From: an uncultured Legionella sp.
GTDB taxonomy: Bacteria; Pseudomonadota; Gammaproteobacteria; Legionellales; Legionellaceae
Length of the DNA: 64,000 bases
Assembly (NCBI GenBank): GCA_902168255.1
Contig: CABHON010000010.1
Location: forward strand, 29,072 to 93,071
Direction of reading: 5' to 3'
The position numbers and the translations under genes are program-made. Numbering within the stretch: position 1 is the stretch's first letter; each line of letters begins with the position of its first letter. Below the pieces are notes generated by a model. That model had not been told where the DNA came from, made no database searches, and was given only the letters and a program-made list of their open reading frames with translations. This document shows, piece after piece, positions 1 through 9,499 of this stretch.

Positions 1-384
1 CACTGGTTCATCTACTGCTTGAGAAGCAAATTTATCAATGCCTAAATGCGAAAAGAGAGGCTTTTTTTCTTTTGCGTCATTTAACATTTGTTGAGCATGA
101 TTTTTTGTAATTTTTAGGAAAAATTTAGTTTGGTTTTTCTCTGGTTCAAATGTCCAACATGTTGCCCCAGGTAAATAATCACGTAAATATACGGAAAGAG
201 AATCAGATAGCTCTATATCCCTGCAATTAAAAGTCAAATTGGTTTGTTCGCCAAATACACGAAAAGTTGCTCCACTAAATTGTTCTCGCACAACTCCATT
301 GGCATGTAATTCGTGATTTAAATAAGATGCAAGGGCATTACTATCTTCTTCACTCATCATTGGAGCTTCTTTTTTAAACAGCAT
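1..384 (-). CDS. Hypothetical protein, 5' part only (runs off the left edge)
   Basis: Reading leftwards from an ATG at 384 the frame stays open for 128 codons to the window edge, so only the amino-terminal part is present. The protein begins MLFKKEAPMMSEEDS. It is acidic and soluble-looking, with no signal peptide or membrane segment. I recognise no family. Its start region faces the start of the next gene across about 120 bases, so the two probably have divergent promoters. Codon use looks coding, and the long open frame in an AT-rich sequence supports a real gene. Confidence 0.6.
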   Translation of the reverse strand, partial: MLFKKEAPMMSEEDSNALASYLNHELHANGVVREQFSGATFRVFGEQTNLTFNCRDIELSDSLSVYLRDYLPGATCWTFEPEKNQTKFFLKITKNHAQQMLNDAKEKKPLFSHLGIDKFASQAVDEPV

Positions 385-452
385 GATAAACCTCAAAATA
401 TTATTGATAAATTAACTTATCATTTTGACTTAATATTGTCAATGAATATTCA

Positions 453-461
453 TGATATACT
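453..461 (+). promoter_or_regulatory. Possible extended -10 promoter element
   Basis: TGATATACT fits an extended -10 box (TGn plus a TATAAT-like hexamer) about 43 bases before the ATG at 504. No well-spaced -35 box is visible. A short palindrome, ATGAATATTCAT, sits just upstream at 442-453. Transcription from here would start near 468 and leave a leader carrying the weak purine-rich ribosome site before 504. Confidence 0.3.
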
Positions 462-503
462 TAAAGCTTTGATTATTTGAAAGAAATTCGTAAGAGAAAC
501 TCC

Positions 504-2768
504 ATGCCACCACGAAATAAAAAATCCATTACTTACGAAAGCTTAGAGGAAAAACTATTTACTAATCGTAATAAGTCTCAAGAGAAAATCAGGGAAAATA
601 TTAATGAGATGCGGGAATATCTTGAAACTTCTTTTTTATCCATTTCTCCAGATGAGGCATTGAGTAAATATAAAAAATTAGTGGTTTTAATTAAAAAAAT
701 TCAAAAATTTGAAACTTTCGACAACAAATATTTTCTTTTGGCAACTGTTGCGGAATTAACTATTGCATTAGGGTGGCATTTATTCTTTTCCCATTTGGAT
801 AAAAAGGACGATCCTACATTTCAGCCAACTCTTTCATACATTTTGTTTGCTATTATTTCTTACAATGAGGTTAATCTCGTTATTGCTGATCTATTATTTG
901 AACAGAAAAAATATAGTGAATGCGAACAATATGCCTATGCAAGTTATGATGTTATGAGTAGTTTTTTCAATAATTTAACCAATTATAACCTATTAACATT
1001 ATATAAGCTTGATTCTTTAGGACACCAATTTCGAGAGGCTGTTTTAAAAGTTGCACTCTCAAAGATTGCGCAAGAGGATGATGCAGACGTTGAAGAATTT
1101 CTTTTAGACTATGATAAAATCATGGAAGCTTTTCCTATTACTGAAATGGATGAAGGAGAATTAAAAAGACAAGAAAAGTATGTGTCTTTAAAACAAAAAT
1201 TAAATGAAAGTAAAAATAAGAAAGAGAAAAACCGTCAAAGACGCCAAATGAAACTATTAAAAGGTTATGAGGAGGAGCTTGAAAAAAGAAAACAAACGAT
1301 AGAGCTATCACACCCATCTATTACAGATTATTTAGCGTATTTGCAAAGCAAAAAAGAATTATTGGATAAACGAGACAACCAAGAAAGCAGTAGTGATCCT
1401 AAAATAAAAGAAAAAATTTTCCTGCTGACAAAAAAAATAGTAGAGGAAATGATTCTTTATAAGAACTTGTTACATTATGAAGAGCTTTTTCTATCCGAAA
1501 TACTAGCAGAAGAGTCAACCACAATAGTATCTGAAACAATAGATGAAATAGTGCTACAATCATTGAAAGTGGATTTAGTGCCGAATGTCCCTGCTGATAA
1601 CTCAACAATTTCTTCTTTAACCTCAAGCGAAGTTTCAAGTCCACCGGATTCTCTTCCTGTAGGCTCTTTTGAGTATCCCAAATGTTATGAGGATGATTCA
1701 ACCAAAGAATTTTTGGAATATTTGTCAACTGTGTTAGACCAATACTCGTTTGATGCTTTCCTTTTTGGCAGTGCAAATCATACCACCTTTCCTAATGATT
1801 TTGATATTTTGCTTACACCATGGAAGCGTTATGAAAAAGAAATAATGAATTTTATTGGGTATCTTGTGATTAGTAAATTTGCTACCGTAATGGCAAATTA
1901 TGAAAAATTTAATCGTCGCGTAATCAAAATGCGAGTCCCTCTGCATTATTTTCAACAGCCAATCATTGTGGAGTTTAGTTTCTCAAATGAAACAGCAATG
2001 GAACATGCTAAACGATTAGATTATACCATAAAAGCCCGCCACTTTGATCTCCGGCAAAAAAAAATGCTACCGGATGTTCATCCTAGCACATTGACGCATA
2101 TGTTAGATAACGTGCTTCATGCTGTATCAGATGCTTGCGAATTATTCACAGCTGATCCTTCTATTATATTGCGAGGAGTGCGAGAAATGGCTTCGCGCAA
2201 TTGCTTTTTATCAATACCATGCCAAGAGGCAATAAGTAAGCTTTTTGCTATTAGAAATTTGTTTGAACAAATAAATCCTGATAAATTGTACCGAGAAATG
2301 GTACTACTATTTTCTACCGGTAATGCAGTTAAAACATTAAATATACTTATTTATAAGTTAGATCTATTTCAACAATTTTTTGCCTGTATATCACAGTTAA
2401 ACGAAAAAGATTATGACCTTACCCTCAAATTGGTGTACCAAGTGGGAATGTTGAGCGATAATGGTTTTTGGTGGGCGCAGACACCTACGCCTCCGTCACT
2501 GCTTTATTATGCAGTACATTGGTTAGTGTTTATAAAAGACAACCTACAGTACCAGCATTCCTGCCCAAGAATTAATCTTGAGATAGGGGAGACACCTAGA
2601 TTAAATGCAAACATAGATTGGCATAATAGAAATTATCTTTCTCAACTTGAAAATGCATATCAAGGTTCACCGCTCGCCTTTTTTGGAAAAGCTTCACATA
2701 TTGTTCGTCCTAAGGAAAATATTTCGGCGCCTGGTTTTCATCCTAAAGCGCCCCTAACGAATTCCTAG
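504..2768 (+). CDS. Large protein with a poly(A) polymerase/CCA-transferase-like nucleotidyltransferase domain; possible effector
   Basis: I chose the ATG at 504 (MPPRNKKSITYESLEE, 754 residues) because an AAGAGAA ribosome site precedes it. A TTG at 477 would add nine residues. The amino-terminal 400 residues are helical and Lys/Glu-rich, with a likely coiled coil around residues 210-280. The second half resembles class II nucleotidyltransferases of the PcnB/Cca family. FGSANHTTFPNDFDILLT (about 421-438) carries the Gly-Ser plus Asp-x-Asp catalytic signature. DPSIILRGVREMASRN (near 550) matches the neck motif DPxRxLRAxRFAA. The stretch around INPDKLYREMVLLFSTGNA matches the segment that follows. 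The normal housekeeping enzymes lack such a long amino-terminal region, and the basic PcnB tail is missing. It may add nucleotides to RNA, or it may be a repurposed effector; the substrate is unknown. Confidence 0.65.
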   Translation: MPPRNKKSITYESLEEKLFTNRNKSQEKIRENINEMREYLETSFLSISPDEALSKYKKLVVLIKKIQKFETFDNKYFLLATVAELTIALGWHLFFSHLDKKDDPTFQPTLSYILFAIISYNEVNLVIADLLFEQKKYSECEQYAYASYDVMSSFFNNLTNYNLLTLYKLDSLGHQFREAVLKVALSKIAQEDDADVEEFLLDYDKIMEAFPITEMDEGELKRQEKYVSLKQKLNESKNKKEKNRQRRQMKLLKGYEEELEKRKQTIELSHPSITDYLAYLQSKKELLDKRDNQESSSDPKIKEKIFLLTKKIVEEMILYKNLLHYEELFLSEILAEESTTIVSETIDEIVLQSLKVDLVPNVPADNSTISSLTSSEVSSPPDSLPVGSFEYPKCYEDDSTKEFLEYLSTVLDQYSFDAFLFGSANHTTFPNDFDILLTPWKRYEKEIMNFIGYLVISKFATVMANYEKFNRRVIKMRVPLHYFQQPIIVEFSFSNETAMEHAKRLDYTIKARHFDLRQKKMLPDVHPSTLTHMLDNVLHAVSDACELFTADPSIILRGVREMASRNCFLSIPCQEAISKLFAIRNLFEQINPDKLYREMVLLFSTGNAVKTLNILIYKLDLFQQFFACISQLNEKDYDLTLKLVYQVGMLSDNGFWWAQTPTPPSLLYYAVHWLVFIKDNLQYQHSCPRINLEIGETPRLNANIDWHNRNYLSQLENAYQGSPLAFFGKASHIVRPKENISAPGFHPKAPLTNS

Positions 2769-2866
2769 TTTTTTGTATATTTACCCTTGCATGGTTTTTT
2801 AAGGGATGGTAGCATGCGGGGACTTTGTCTAACGACTTTTTTTAAAATAACATTATTAGCTAAATT

Positions 2867-4375
2867 ATGTCTTATATTTTAAACATTCTTATTTGGTTGC
2901 CTATTATCGGCGGAATTTTGACTTTTGCAGTTGGAAACGATCATCGTCCTGCCTTAGCTAGGGGGTTAGGTTTAATTATCGTTTTAGTCAGCCTTGGTTT
3001 ATGCTGGCCTTTAGTCAGTCATTTTGATACGACAATTGCGGGAATGCAATTTAAAGAATCTTATTCTTGGATGCCTTCACTTGGCATTCGCTATGCTTTA
3101 GGCATAGATGGATTGTCTTTACTATTAATAGTACTCAGTGCATTTACAACATTAATTGTCATCTTGACTAGCTGGGATAGTGTTGACAAGAAAGTAGGGC
3201 AATATATTGCTGCATTTCTTATTTTACAAGGATTGTTAGTTGGTGTTTTTTCAGCGTTAGACTCTATTGTATTTTATGTATTCTGGGAAGCAGCTTTGAT
3301 TCCAATGTATTTAATCATTGGTATTTGGGGTAGTGCTAACCGTGTGTATGCGGCGATTAAATTTTTCTTATATACCTTTTTAGGTTCAGTATTATTGCTT
3401 GCTGCGCTCTTATATATGGGCTATCACACCGAAAGTTTCTCTATTAAGTCGTTCTATGCGCTAAAACTGTCTATGACTGCACAAACGCTCATTTTCATCG
3501 CTTTCTTTTTCGCCTTTGCAATTAAAATTCCTATGTGGCCTGTGCATACTTGGTTACCAGACGCACATACAGAAGCGCCAGCAGGCGGTTCTATTGTATT
3601 AGCTGCTGTGTTGCTGAAATTAGGTGCATATGGCTTTTTACGATTTGCGTTGCCAATTGTTCCTGATGCGTGTGGAAAATTATCAACATTCATGATTGCA
3701 TTATCTTTAATTGCGGTTGTGTATATTGGTTTAGTGGCCATTATACAAACAGACATGAAAAAGCTCATTGCGTATTCATCTATTTCGCATATGGGGTTTG
3801 TAACTTTGGGTTGTTTTGCCGTCTATGCAATAGCTAAATATACCCATAACGTAGCTGATGCAGCCTTAATTATGGAAGGCGCTGTTATTGTTATGATTTC
3901 ACACGGTTTTGTCTCAAGTGCCATGTTTGCTGGCGTCGGTTTCTTATATGCCCGAATGCATACTCGAACCATTGCGGATTTTGGTGGTGTCGTGAATACC
4001 ATGCCATTATTTGCTTCATTCTTAATGTTATTTGGTATGGCTAATGCGGGTCTTCCTGGAACATCGGGTTTTGTTGGCGAGTTTATGGTTATTTTAGGTA
4101 GCTTAAAAGCAGGTTTTTGGGTAGGCTTTTTAGCGGCTACTACGCTTATTTTAGGTGCTGCTTATACATTGTGGATGTATAAACGCGTTATTTTTGGCCC
4201 TATTGCTAATCCTAAAGTAGCGGCTCTAAAAGATATTCGTGGTTTTGAAGTGGTTTCATTTGGGTTATTAGCCCTTGCTGTTTTAGCTTTTGGTGTTTAT
4301 CCCGAACCATTATTAAAAATTATGCATGCTTCTATTGAGCATCTTCTCACACTTAGTCAAGTAAGCAAGATATAG
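2867..4375 (+). CDS. nuoM: NADH-quinone oxidoreductase subunit M
   Basis: This is a 502-residue polytopic inner-membrane protein of the proton-pumping antiporter-like family, one of the three large pumping subunits in the membrane arm of complex I. Recognisable NuoM segments include FWEAALIPMYLIIGIWG, which carries the conserved channel glutamate, VHTWLPDAHTEAPAGGS, and KLIAYSSISHMGFV. Length and start fit the family. NuoN follows after 16 bases, so the two are co-transcribed. Normally nuoL lies directly upstream. Here the upstream neighbour is the nucleotidyltransferase-like gene, and only about 100 bases with no clear promoter separate them. Confidence 0.96.
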   Translation: MSYILNILIWLPIIGGILTFAVGNDHRPALARGLGLIIVLVSLGLCWPLVSHFDTTIAGMQFKESYSWMPSLGIRYALGIDGLSLLLIVLSAFTTLIVILTSWDSVDKKVGQYIAAFLILQGLLVGVFSALDSIVFYVFWEAALIPMYLIIGIWGSANRVYAAIKFFLYTFLGSVLLLAALLYMGYHTESFSIKSFYALKLSMTAQTLIFIAFFFAFAIKIPMWPVHTWLPDAHTEAPAGGSIVLAAVLLKLGAYGFLRFALPIVPDACGKLSTFMIALSLIAVVYIGLVAIIQTDMKKLIAYSSISHMGFVTLGCFAVYAIAKYTHNVADAALIMEGAVIVMISHGFVSSAMFAGVGFLYARMHTRTIADFGGVVNTMPLFASFLMLFGMANAGLPGTSGFVGEFMVILGSLKAGFWVGFLAATTLILGAAYTLWMYKRVIFGPIANPKVAALKDIRGFEVVSFGLLALAVLAFGVYPEPLLKIMHASIEHLLTLSQVSKI

Positions 4376-4391
4376 GACAGAGGAAAGCACT

Positions 4392-5867
4392 ATGACAAAT
4401 CTTTTACATTTTTTTCAAAACCCAGCAGCTTTACCTGTAGCCATAACAGAAATGTGGATATTGGGAATGGCGTTGGTGACAACGTTGGCTGGTTTGTTTG
4501 TTGGTAAAAAATATCCTTCTACCACTTACTTGTTAGTTCAAATAACCCTATTAGTTGCTTTGTTCTTTAATGTTTCACAATTAGGGTTGCCGCAAACCTA
4601 TGCATTTCATGAAATGTATGTGTTAGATGATCTGAGCAACTGGTTAAAGATTTTTATTAATATTACGGCAATGGGTTCATTTTATTATGCAAGAACCTAT
4701 ATCCAAGAGCGTAATATGCCAGAAGGGGAATACTATCTTTTAGGACTATTCTCAGTTTTTGGAATGATGATTCTTTGCTCTGCTGGATCATTGTTAACTA
4801 TTTATTTAGGACTAGAAACCCTTTCTTTCCCTATTTATGCGATGATGGCTTTACGACGGGATAGAGAAAATCCATTAGAAGCAGCAATCAAATATTTTGT
4901 GATGGGTGCGATTGCTTCAGGAATGTTATTATATGGTATGTCCATGTTATATGGTGCAACTGGTACATTAGATTTATCCGAAATTGCTTCACGCCTTGAT
5001 ATTCATTCAAATCATTATTTATTAGTGTCTTTTGGTTTGGTATTCTTAATCGCAGGAATTGGTTTTAAATTAGCTTCTGTTCCTTTCCATATGTGGGCAC
5101 CAGACGTGTATTCAGGTGCGCCAACATCTGTTACATTATTTTTAAGTACTGCACCAGAATTAGCGGGTATCGCAATGGCTATTCGCTTATTAGTGTTTGG
5201 ATTATTTGGCATGAAAGCGCAATGGCAACCACTATTAATTATTTTAGCGGTGCTATCTATTGCGGTAAGTAGTATTGTTGCTATTGTTCAAACTAATATC
5301 AAACGCCTATTAGCTTATTCTGCTGTTGGTCACATGGGATATGCCTTATTTGGTTTAATCGCAGGAACATCAGATGGTTATGCCTTCTCACTATTTTATG
5401 TATTAATTTATAGTATTACTGGCTTAGCAGCATTTGGATTAATTACATTAATGAGTCGTTATGGTGTTGACGTTGAAAGTATTGACGACTTTAAAGGTTT
5501 AAATAGCCGTAATCCTTGGCTTGCATTGTTAATGATGATGGTTATGTTCTCTTTGGCTGGTGTTCCCCCTATGGTAGGTTTCTTTGCCAAATTGTTTGTA
5601 TTAAAAGCTTTAGTTGATGTCAACATGATAAGCCTTGCTGTATTTGGTTTAGTAATGGCCGTAATCAGCGCCTTTTATTATATCCGTGTTGTGAAAGTAA
5701 TGTATTTTGATGCTCCTGCAGAAGGGACTTCAGTGCAAAAAGTTATCTTAAGCAAAGGCAATGTTGCTGTATTAAGCATTAATGTCCTAGCATTACTCTT
5801 GCTCGGTTTATTTCCTAATGCATTAGTTCATGCGTGTATTACTACTTTTGGTAATATTTATTCGTAG
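4392..5867 (+). CDS. nuoN: NADH-quinone oxidoreductase subunit N
   Basis: This 491-residue membrane subunit of complex I is homologous to NuoM and NuoL and forms one proton channel next to the peripheral arm. Family hallmarks are LGLETLSFPIYAMMALRRD with the channel glutamate, AAIKYFVMGAIASGMLLYG, PFHMWAPDVYSGAPT, and KRLLAYSAVGHMGY. The ATG at 4392 is preceded by an AGAGGAAAG ribosome site. It is the last gene of the cluster, as in most nuo operons. A weak hairpin and a repeat-rich spacer follow. Confidence 0.96.
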   Translation: MTNLLHFFQNPAALPVAITEMWILGMALVTTLAGLFVGKKYPSTTYLLVQITLLVALFFNVSQLGLPQTYAFHEMYVLDDLSNWLKIFINITAMGSFYYARTYIQERNMPEGEYYLLGLFSVFGMMILCSAGSLLTIYLGLETLSFPIYAMMALRRDRENPLEAAIKYFVMGAIASGMLLYGMSMLYGATGTLDLSEIASRLDIHSNHYLLVSFGLVFLIAGIGFKLASVPFHMWAPDVYSGAPTSVTLFLSTAPELAGIAMAIRLLVFGLFGMKAQWQPLLIILAVLSIAVSSIVAIVQTNIKRLLAYSAVGHMGYALFGLIAGTSDGYAFSLFYVLIYSITGLAAFGLITLMSRYGVDVESIDDFKGLNSRNPWLALLMMMVMFSLAGVPPMVGFFAKLFVLKALVDVNMISLAVFGLVMAVISAFYYIRVVKVMYFDAPAEGTSVQKVILSKGNVAVLSINVLALLLLGLFPNALVHACITTFGNIYS

Positions 5868-5920
5868 TAAGTAGTAACTTGAGTTGTATATAAGAAAAAA
5901 TATAACCTCTTGGTTTTAGT

Positions 5921-5958
5921 TGCAATATCACTGCGTTAAAGGTGGTGATGTTGCATTT
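5921..5958 (+). terminator. Possible terminator after nuoN
   Basis: TGCAATATCAC (5921-5931) pairs with GTGATGTTGCA (5944-5954), allowing one G-U pair, and is followed by a short TTTAT. The stem suits the end of the nuoM-nuoN transcript, but the T tract is short. Confidence 0.35.
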
Positions 5959-5970
5959 ATAAAGAATACA

Positions 5971-6079
5971 ATTGAGTTTGGCATTACACGAAACACCAAC
6001 GAAGCGTGCTTCTCTCTTTGGGAAAAGATGCCCGGTAGGGCAGATGAGGGAAAATAAATGACCACAATTTTTCATTGAT
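5971..6079 (+). repeat. Dispersed repeat family R2, copy A
   Basis: A roughly 110-base element runs from ATTGAGTTTGGCATT to AATTTTTCATTGATTT. It contains the inner palindrome-like segments CTTCTCTCTTTGGGAAAAG and GATGCCCGGTAGGGCAGATG. A second copy in inverted orientation lies at 6381-6460, and a third in the same orientation at 36474-36590. No coding function is apparent. Reading frames through it are chance. Confidence 0.75.
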
Positions 6080-6169
6080 TTTATTTCCTTCTCGTTTTAT
6101 TCTTGCCGCTCTATTTAAGTCCAACAGGAATAAGCTTGATTTCACTATGCTAAAGTCCTACGAAGAAAT

Positions 6170-6340
6170 ATGACTGAAGCAGAATATTCTTTGCTACCAT
6201 TTACGGTTGTTGGTGCCTCAATGGAATTAAATTTAGGCGGCAAGTACCTCATTCATTATTATATTGGGGATTTTCTTTATCCTTTTTCTTTGCTTGTGAG
6301 TAATGAAGAAATTTTTACTAATATTGCCGCTGTAGTGTAA
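6170..6340 (+). CDS. Doubtful 56-residue ORF between two repeat copies
   Basis: This open frame starts MTEAEYSLLPFTVVGASMEL and ends at TAA 6338-6340. Its composition looks more protein-like than the flanking repeats, but it has no convincing ribosome site and I recognise no family. It may be a gene remnant carried between the inverted R2 copies. The rest of the 700-base spacer between nuoN and nrdA holds only a hairpin and the repeats. Confidence 0.2.
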   Translation: MTEAEYSLLPFTVVGASMELNLGGKYLIHYYIGDFLYPFSLLVSNEEIFTNIAAVV

Positions 6341-6380
6341 GTCATTTTAGCTAAAGCAGAGAATTGCTATACAAGTAAAT

Positions 6381-6460
6381 TTCCCTCATCTCCCCTGTCG
6401 GGGATCTTCTCCCAAGGGAGAAGCACGCTTCGTTGGTATTTCGTGGAATGCCAAACTGAA
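6381..6460 (-). repeat. Dispersed repeat family R2, copy B (inverted)
   Basis: Read on the minus strand, this 80-base segment matches copy A closely: CAGTTTGGCATTCCACGAAA, then CCAACGAAGCGTGCTTCTCC, then the GATGAGGG end. Copies A and B therefore form a widely spaced inverted pair around about 300 bases. Confidence 0.75.
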
Positions 6461-6568
6461 TGACCCTTTTTAGCTTCTCGGCTATGATGGACTGCGCGTG
6501 AAATCTACAAAAAACTGTTACCTATCTCAATGCAGGGGAGAGCACTGCTCCACCCCTACAAATAATTC

Positions 6569-9391
6569 TTACTGACAGGCTTCACAAGTTGGATCAAGAA
6601 TACTACATGCTTTTACTGCATTTTCTTGAGATGCTGTGGTTTGGTCTAGTTTCACCGCGTTGAGGGCGCCATCAGAAATAGTTGATTTCTCAGCATTGGT
6701 AGCACCTAAACTACGGAGGTAATAAGTGGTTTTTAAGCCACGGAGCCACGCCATTTTGTAAAGGGTATCCAGTTTCTTTCCAGACGGTTCGGCCATATAA
6801 ATGTTTAAGGATTGTGATTGATCAATCCATTTTTGACGGCGTGATCCTGCTTCTACCAACCATTTTGCTTCCACTTCGAAAGCAGTTGCATATAACACCT
6901 TGAGTTCAGCAGGGATGCGGCCAATATTTTGGACACTACCATCAAAATATTTCAGGTCGTTGACCATTACTTCATCCCATAACTCGAGGGCTTTAAGATC
7001 AGCCACTAAGTAAGGATTAATAACAGTGAATTCACCCGAAAGGTTTGATTTTACAAAAAGGTTTTGATAGGTTGGTTCAATGGATTGTGCAACACCACAA
7101 ATATTAGAAATAGTGGCGGTAGGTGCAATCGCCATAACATTAGAATTACGCATGCCTTGTTTAGCCACTTTTTGGCGTAATGGTTCCCAATCTAGGGTAA
7201 TGTGGGTGTCTTGTTCTAAATAAACACCACGCTCTTCTTTGAGTAAACCGATAGAATCAATAGGTAATACACCGCGGCTCCAGAGTGAACCTTCATAAGT
7301 TTGATAGGTTCCTCGTTCACTGGCTAAATCACTGGATGCTTCAATAGCATAATAACTAATTGTTTCCATGGATTTATCGGCAAAAGCAACCGCTTCTTCA
7401 GAGGAATAAGGAATGCGTAGTTGATATAATGCATCTTGGAAGCCCATTATTCCCATGCCAATTGGACGATGCTTCATATTCGAGTTTTTGGCTTGAGAAA
7501 CGGAATAATAGTTAATATCAATCACGTTATCGAGCATGCGAATAGCGGTTCGAATAGTTTTTTGTAGTTTAGGCTGATTTAACACAAAACCCTTTTCAGT
7601 TGCCATCATGTGGGCAGGCAAATTAATGCTACCTAAGTTACAGACGGCAATTTCATCGGCCGAAGTATTTAAGGTAATTTCTGTGCAGAGGTTTGAGCTA
7701 TGAACAATCCCAATATGTTGTTGTGGCGAGCGAATATTGCAAGGATCTTTGAATGTAATCCATGGATGGCCTGTTTCAAAAAGTAAGCCTAACATTTTAC
7801 GCCATAATTTCACCGCAGAGATTTTCTTAAAATTAATAATTTTACCTTGGTCTGCTAATGCTTCATATGCTTGGTATTTTTGTTCAAAAGATAAACCATA
7901 GCTATCATGTAAATCGGGAGTATCATCGGGAGAGAATAAGGTCCATTCTTTATCTTCAAAGACGCGTTTCATGAATAAATCAGGAATCCAGTTAGCCGTA
8001 TTCATGTCATGGGTACGGCGTCTTTCATCACCGGTATTTTTACGTAATTCTAAAAACTCTTCGACATCTAAATGCCATATTTCTAAATAAGCACATACAG
8101 CACCTTTTCGTTTACCACCCTGGTTAACGGCAACAGCAGTTGCATTGGCAACGTTAAGGAATGGAACCACACCAGAAGATTGGCCATTGGTGCCTTTAAT
8201 ATAGGAACCCATCGCACGGACTTGTGTCCAGTCATTGCCCAAGCCGCCGGCATATTTGGAAAGAAGGGCGTTATCTTTGATAGCACCATATATACCATCG
8301 AGATCATCAGGTACCGTGGTCAAATAGCAACTGGATAATTGCGGTCTGACTGTGCCTGAGTTAAATAATGTGGGAGTAGAACTCATAAAATCCATCGAAG
8401 ATAACAACTCATAGAATTCAATGGCACGAGCTTCGCGATCTGTTTCGTTTAATGCTAATCCCATCGCCACACGCATAAAAAATGCTTGGGGAAGTTCATA
8501 ACGAGTGCCACGAGAATGGATAAAATAGCGGTCGTAAAGTGTTTGAAAACCTAAGTAGTTAAAGAGTAAGTCATGTCGCGCATTCAGTGCTTTTCCTAAA
8601 CGCTCTAAGTCAAATTTAGCCAATTCAGGATTTAAAATACCCAGTTCAATGCCTTTATGGATATATTGTTTAAAATAGCTGGGATATAACTCACTCATTT
8701 CCTTAAAAGTGGCTTCAGTTGTCATGCCTAAAAAGCTTAATGCTTCAGTACGTAAATGATCTAAAAGAAGGCGTGCGGCTACAAAAGTATGATTAGGTTC
8801 TCTTTCGATTAACATACGTGCGGACATAACCGCGGCTTTATGAACATCAGCGAGAGAAACATTATCAAAAAGACTACGTAAGGTCTCGTTAAATATTTCT
8901 TCTGCATTAACGTGTTCTAATTCCATGCAAGCTTCTTGAATAACCGTAAATAATCGCTGGGTATTTAATGGCTGAACTTGGCCATCCGGCATAGTTACAC
9001 GAATATCGTGTTCTAATTCAGTAAAGGCCTCAACTGCGATTGTCTCTTCGGCTCGGGCTTCACGTCGTTTTTCTCTATATAATACATAAGCACGGGCAAC
9101 TTTTTGCTCTTCAGCACGCATTAAAGCCAATTCGACCTGGTCTTGCACGTCTTCAATATGCAAACTGCCTCCAGAAGGAAGGCGACGGAGAAATGTATTG
9201 GTAATGTTTTGGGTCATTTGTGTGACCAATTCGTGTACGCGGGTGGAGTCAGCCGCTGTTCCGCCTTCAACCGCCAAAAAGGCTTTGGTGATTGCCACGC
9301 TGATTTTACTATCATCATAAGGGACGGTAGAACCATTGCGCTTGATAATATTTAAATGCCCTGGCTGAATCGAAGAATTTTCTATTGACAT
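6569..9391 (-). CDS. nrdA: Class Ia ribonucleoside-diphosphate reductase, alpha (catalytic) subunit
   Basis: The product, 940 residues, reduces ribonucleoside diphosphates to deoxyribonucleotides together with NrdB. Two ATP-cone regulatory domains occupy the amino terminus: the first (residues 15-110) begins IIKRNGSTVPYDD, and the second (about 130-225) begins VTMPDGQVQPLNTQRL. This explains the extra length over the roughly 760-residue E. coli enzyme and matches the long Pseudomonas type. Catalytic features are LSSCYLTTVPDD (redox cysteine), NLCTEITLN and AVCNLGSINL (radical-site region), and the carboxy-terminal CEAC pair that is re-reduced by thioredoxin. The gene stands alone, with nrdB 12.5 kb away. 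Two NrdR boxes lie just upstream. Confidence 0.97.
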   Translation of the reverse strand: MSIENSSIQPGHLNIIKRNGSTVPYDDSKISVAITKAFLAVEGGTAADSTRVHELVTQMTQNITNTFLRRLPSGGSLHIEDVQDQVELALMRAEEQKVARAYVLYREKRREARAEETIAVEAFTELEHDIRVTMPDGQVQPLNTQRLFTVIQEACMELEHVNAEEIFNETLRSLFDNVSLADVHKAAVMSARMLIEREPNHTFVAARLLLDHLRTEALSFLGMTTEATFKEMSELYPSYFKQYIHKGIELGILNPELAKFDLERLGKALNARHDLLFNYLGFQTLYDRYFIHSRGTRYELPQAFFMRVAMGLALNETDREARAIEFYELLSSMDFMSSTPTLFNSGTVRPQLSSCYLTTVPDDLDGIYGAIKDNALLSKYAGGLGNDWTQVRAMGSYIKGTNGQSSGVVPFLNVANATAVAVNQGGKRKGAVCAYLEIWHLDVEEFLELRKNTGDERRRTHDMNTANWIPDLFMKRVFEDKEWTLFSPDDTPDLHDSYGLSFEQKYQAYEALADQGKIINFKKISAVKLWRKMLGLLFETGHPWITFKDPCNIRSPQQHIGIVHSSNLCTEITLNTSADEIAVCNLGSINLPAHMMATEKGFVLNQPKLQKTIRTAIRMLDNVIDINYYSVSQAKNSNMKHRPIGMGIMGFQDALYQLRIPYSSEEAVAFADKSMETISYYAIEASSDLASERGTYQTYEGSLWSRGVLPIDSIGLLKEERGVYLEQDTHITLDWEPLRQKVAKQGMRNSNVMAIAPTATISNICGVAQSIEPTYQNLFVKSNLSGEFTVINPYLVADLKALELWDEVMVNDLKYFDGSVQNIGRIPAELKVLYATAFEVEAKWLVEAGSRRQKWIDQSQSLNIYMAEPSGKKLDTLYKMAWLRGLKTTYYLRSLGATNAEKSTISDGALNAVKLDQTTASQENAVKACSILDPTCEACQ

Positions 9392-9424
9392 TACATTTCC
9401 TCCAAAAGTGATTTTCGACTAAAA

Positions 9425-9472
9425 ACACAAGATGTAGTGTATTTAGGGGCATAATAGTACAACATGTAGGCT
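9425..9472 (-). promoter_or_regulatory. Pair of NrdR boxes upstream of nrdA
   Basis: Box 1 (9425-9440) is ACACAAGATGTAGTGT, close to the NrdR consensus ACACWATATATWGTGT. Box 2 (9457-9472) is GTACAACATGTAGGCT, a weaker match. Their starts are 32 bases apart, about three helical turns, which is the spacing usual for NrdR operators. NrdR represses ribonucleotide reductase genes according to the ATP/dATP state. A matching pair precedes nrdB. Confidence 0.8.
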
Positions 9473-9499
9473 CTTGGGATCAAGAGATTTTGAAAAGTA

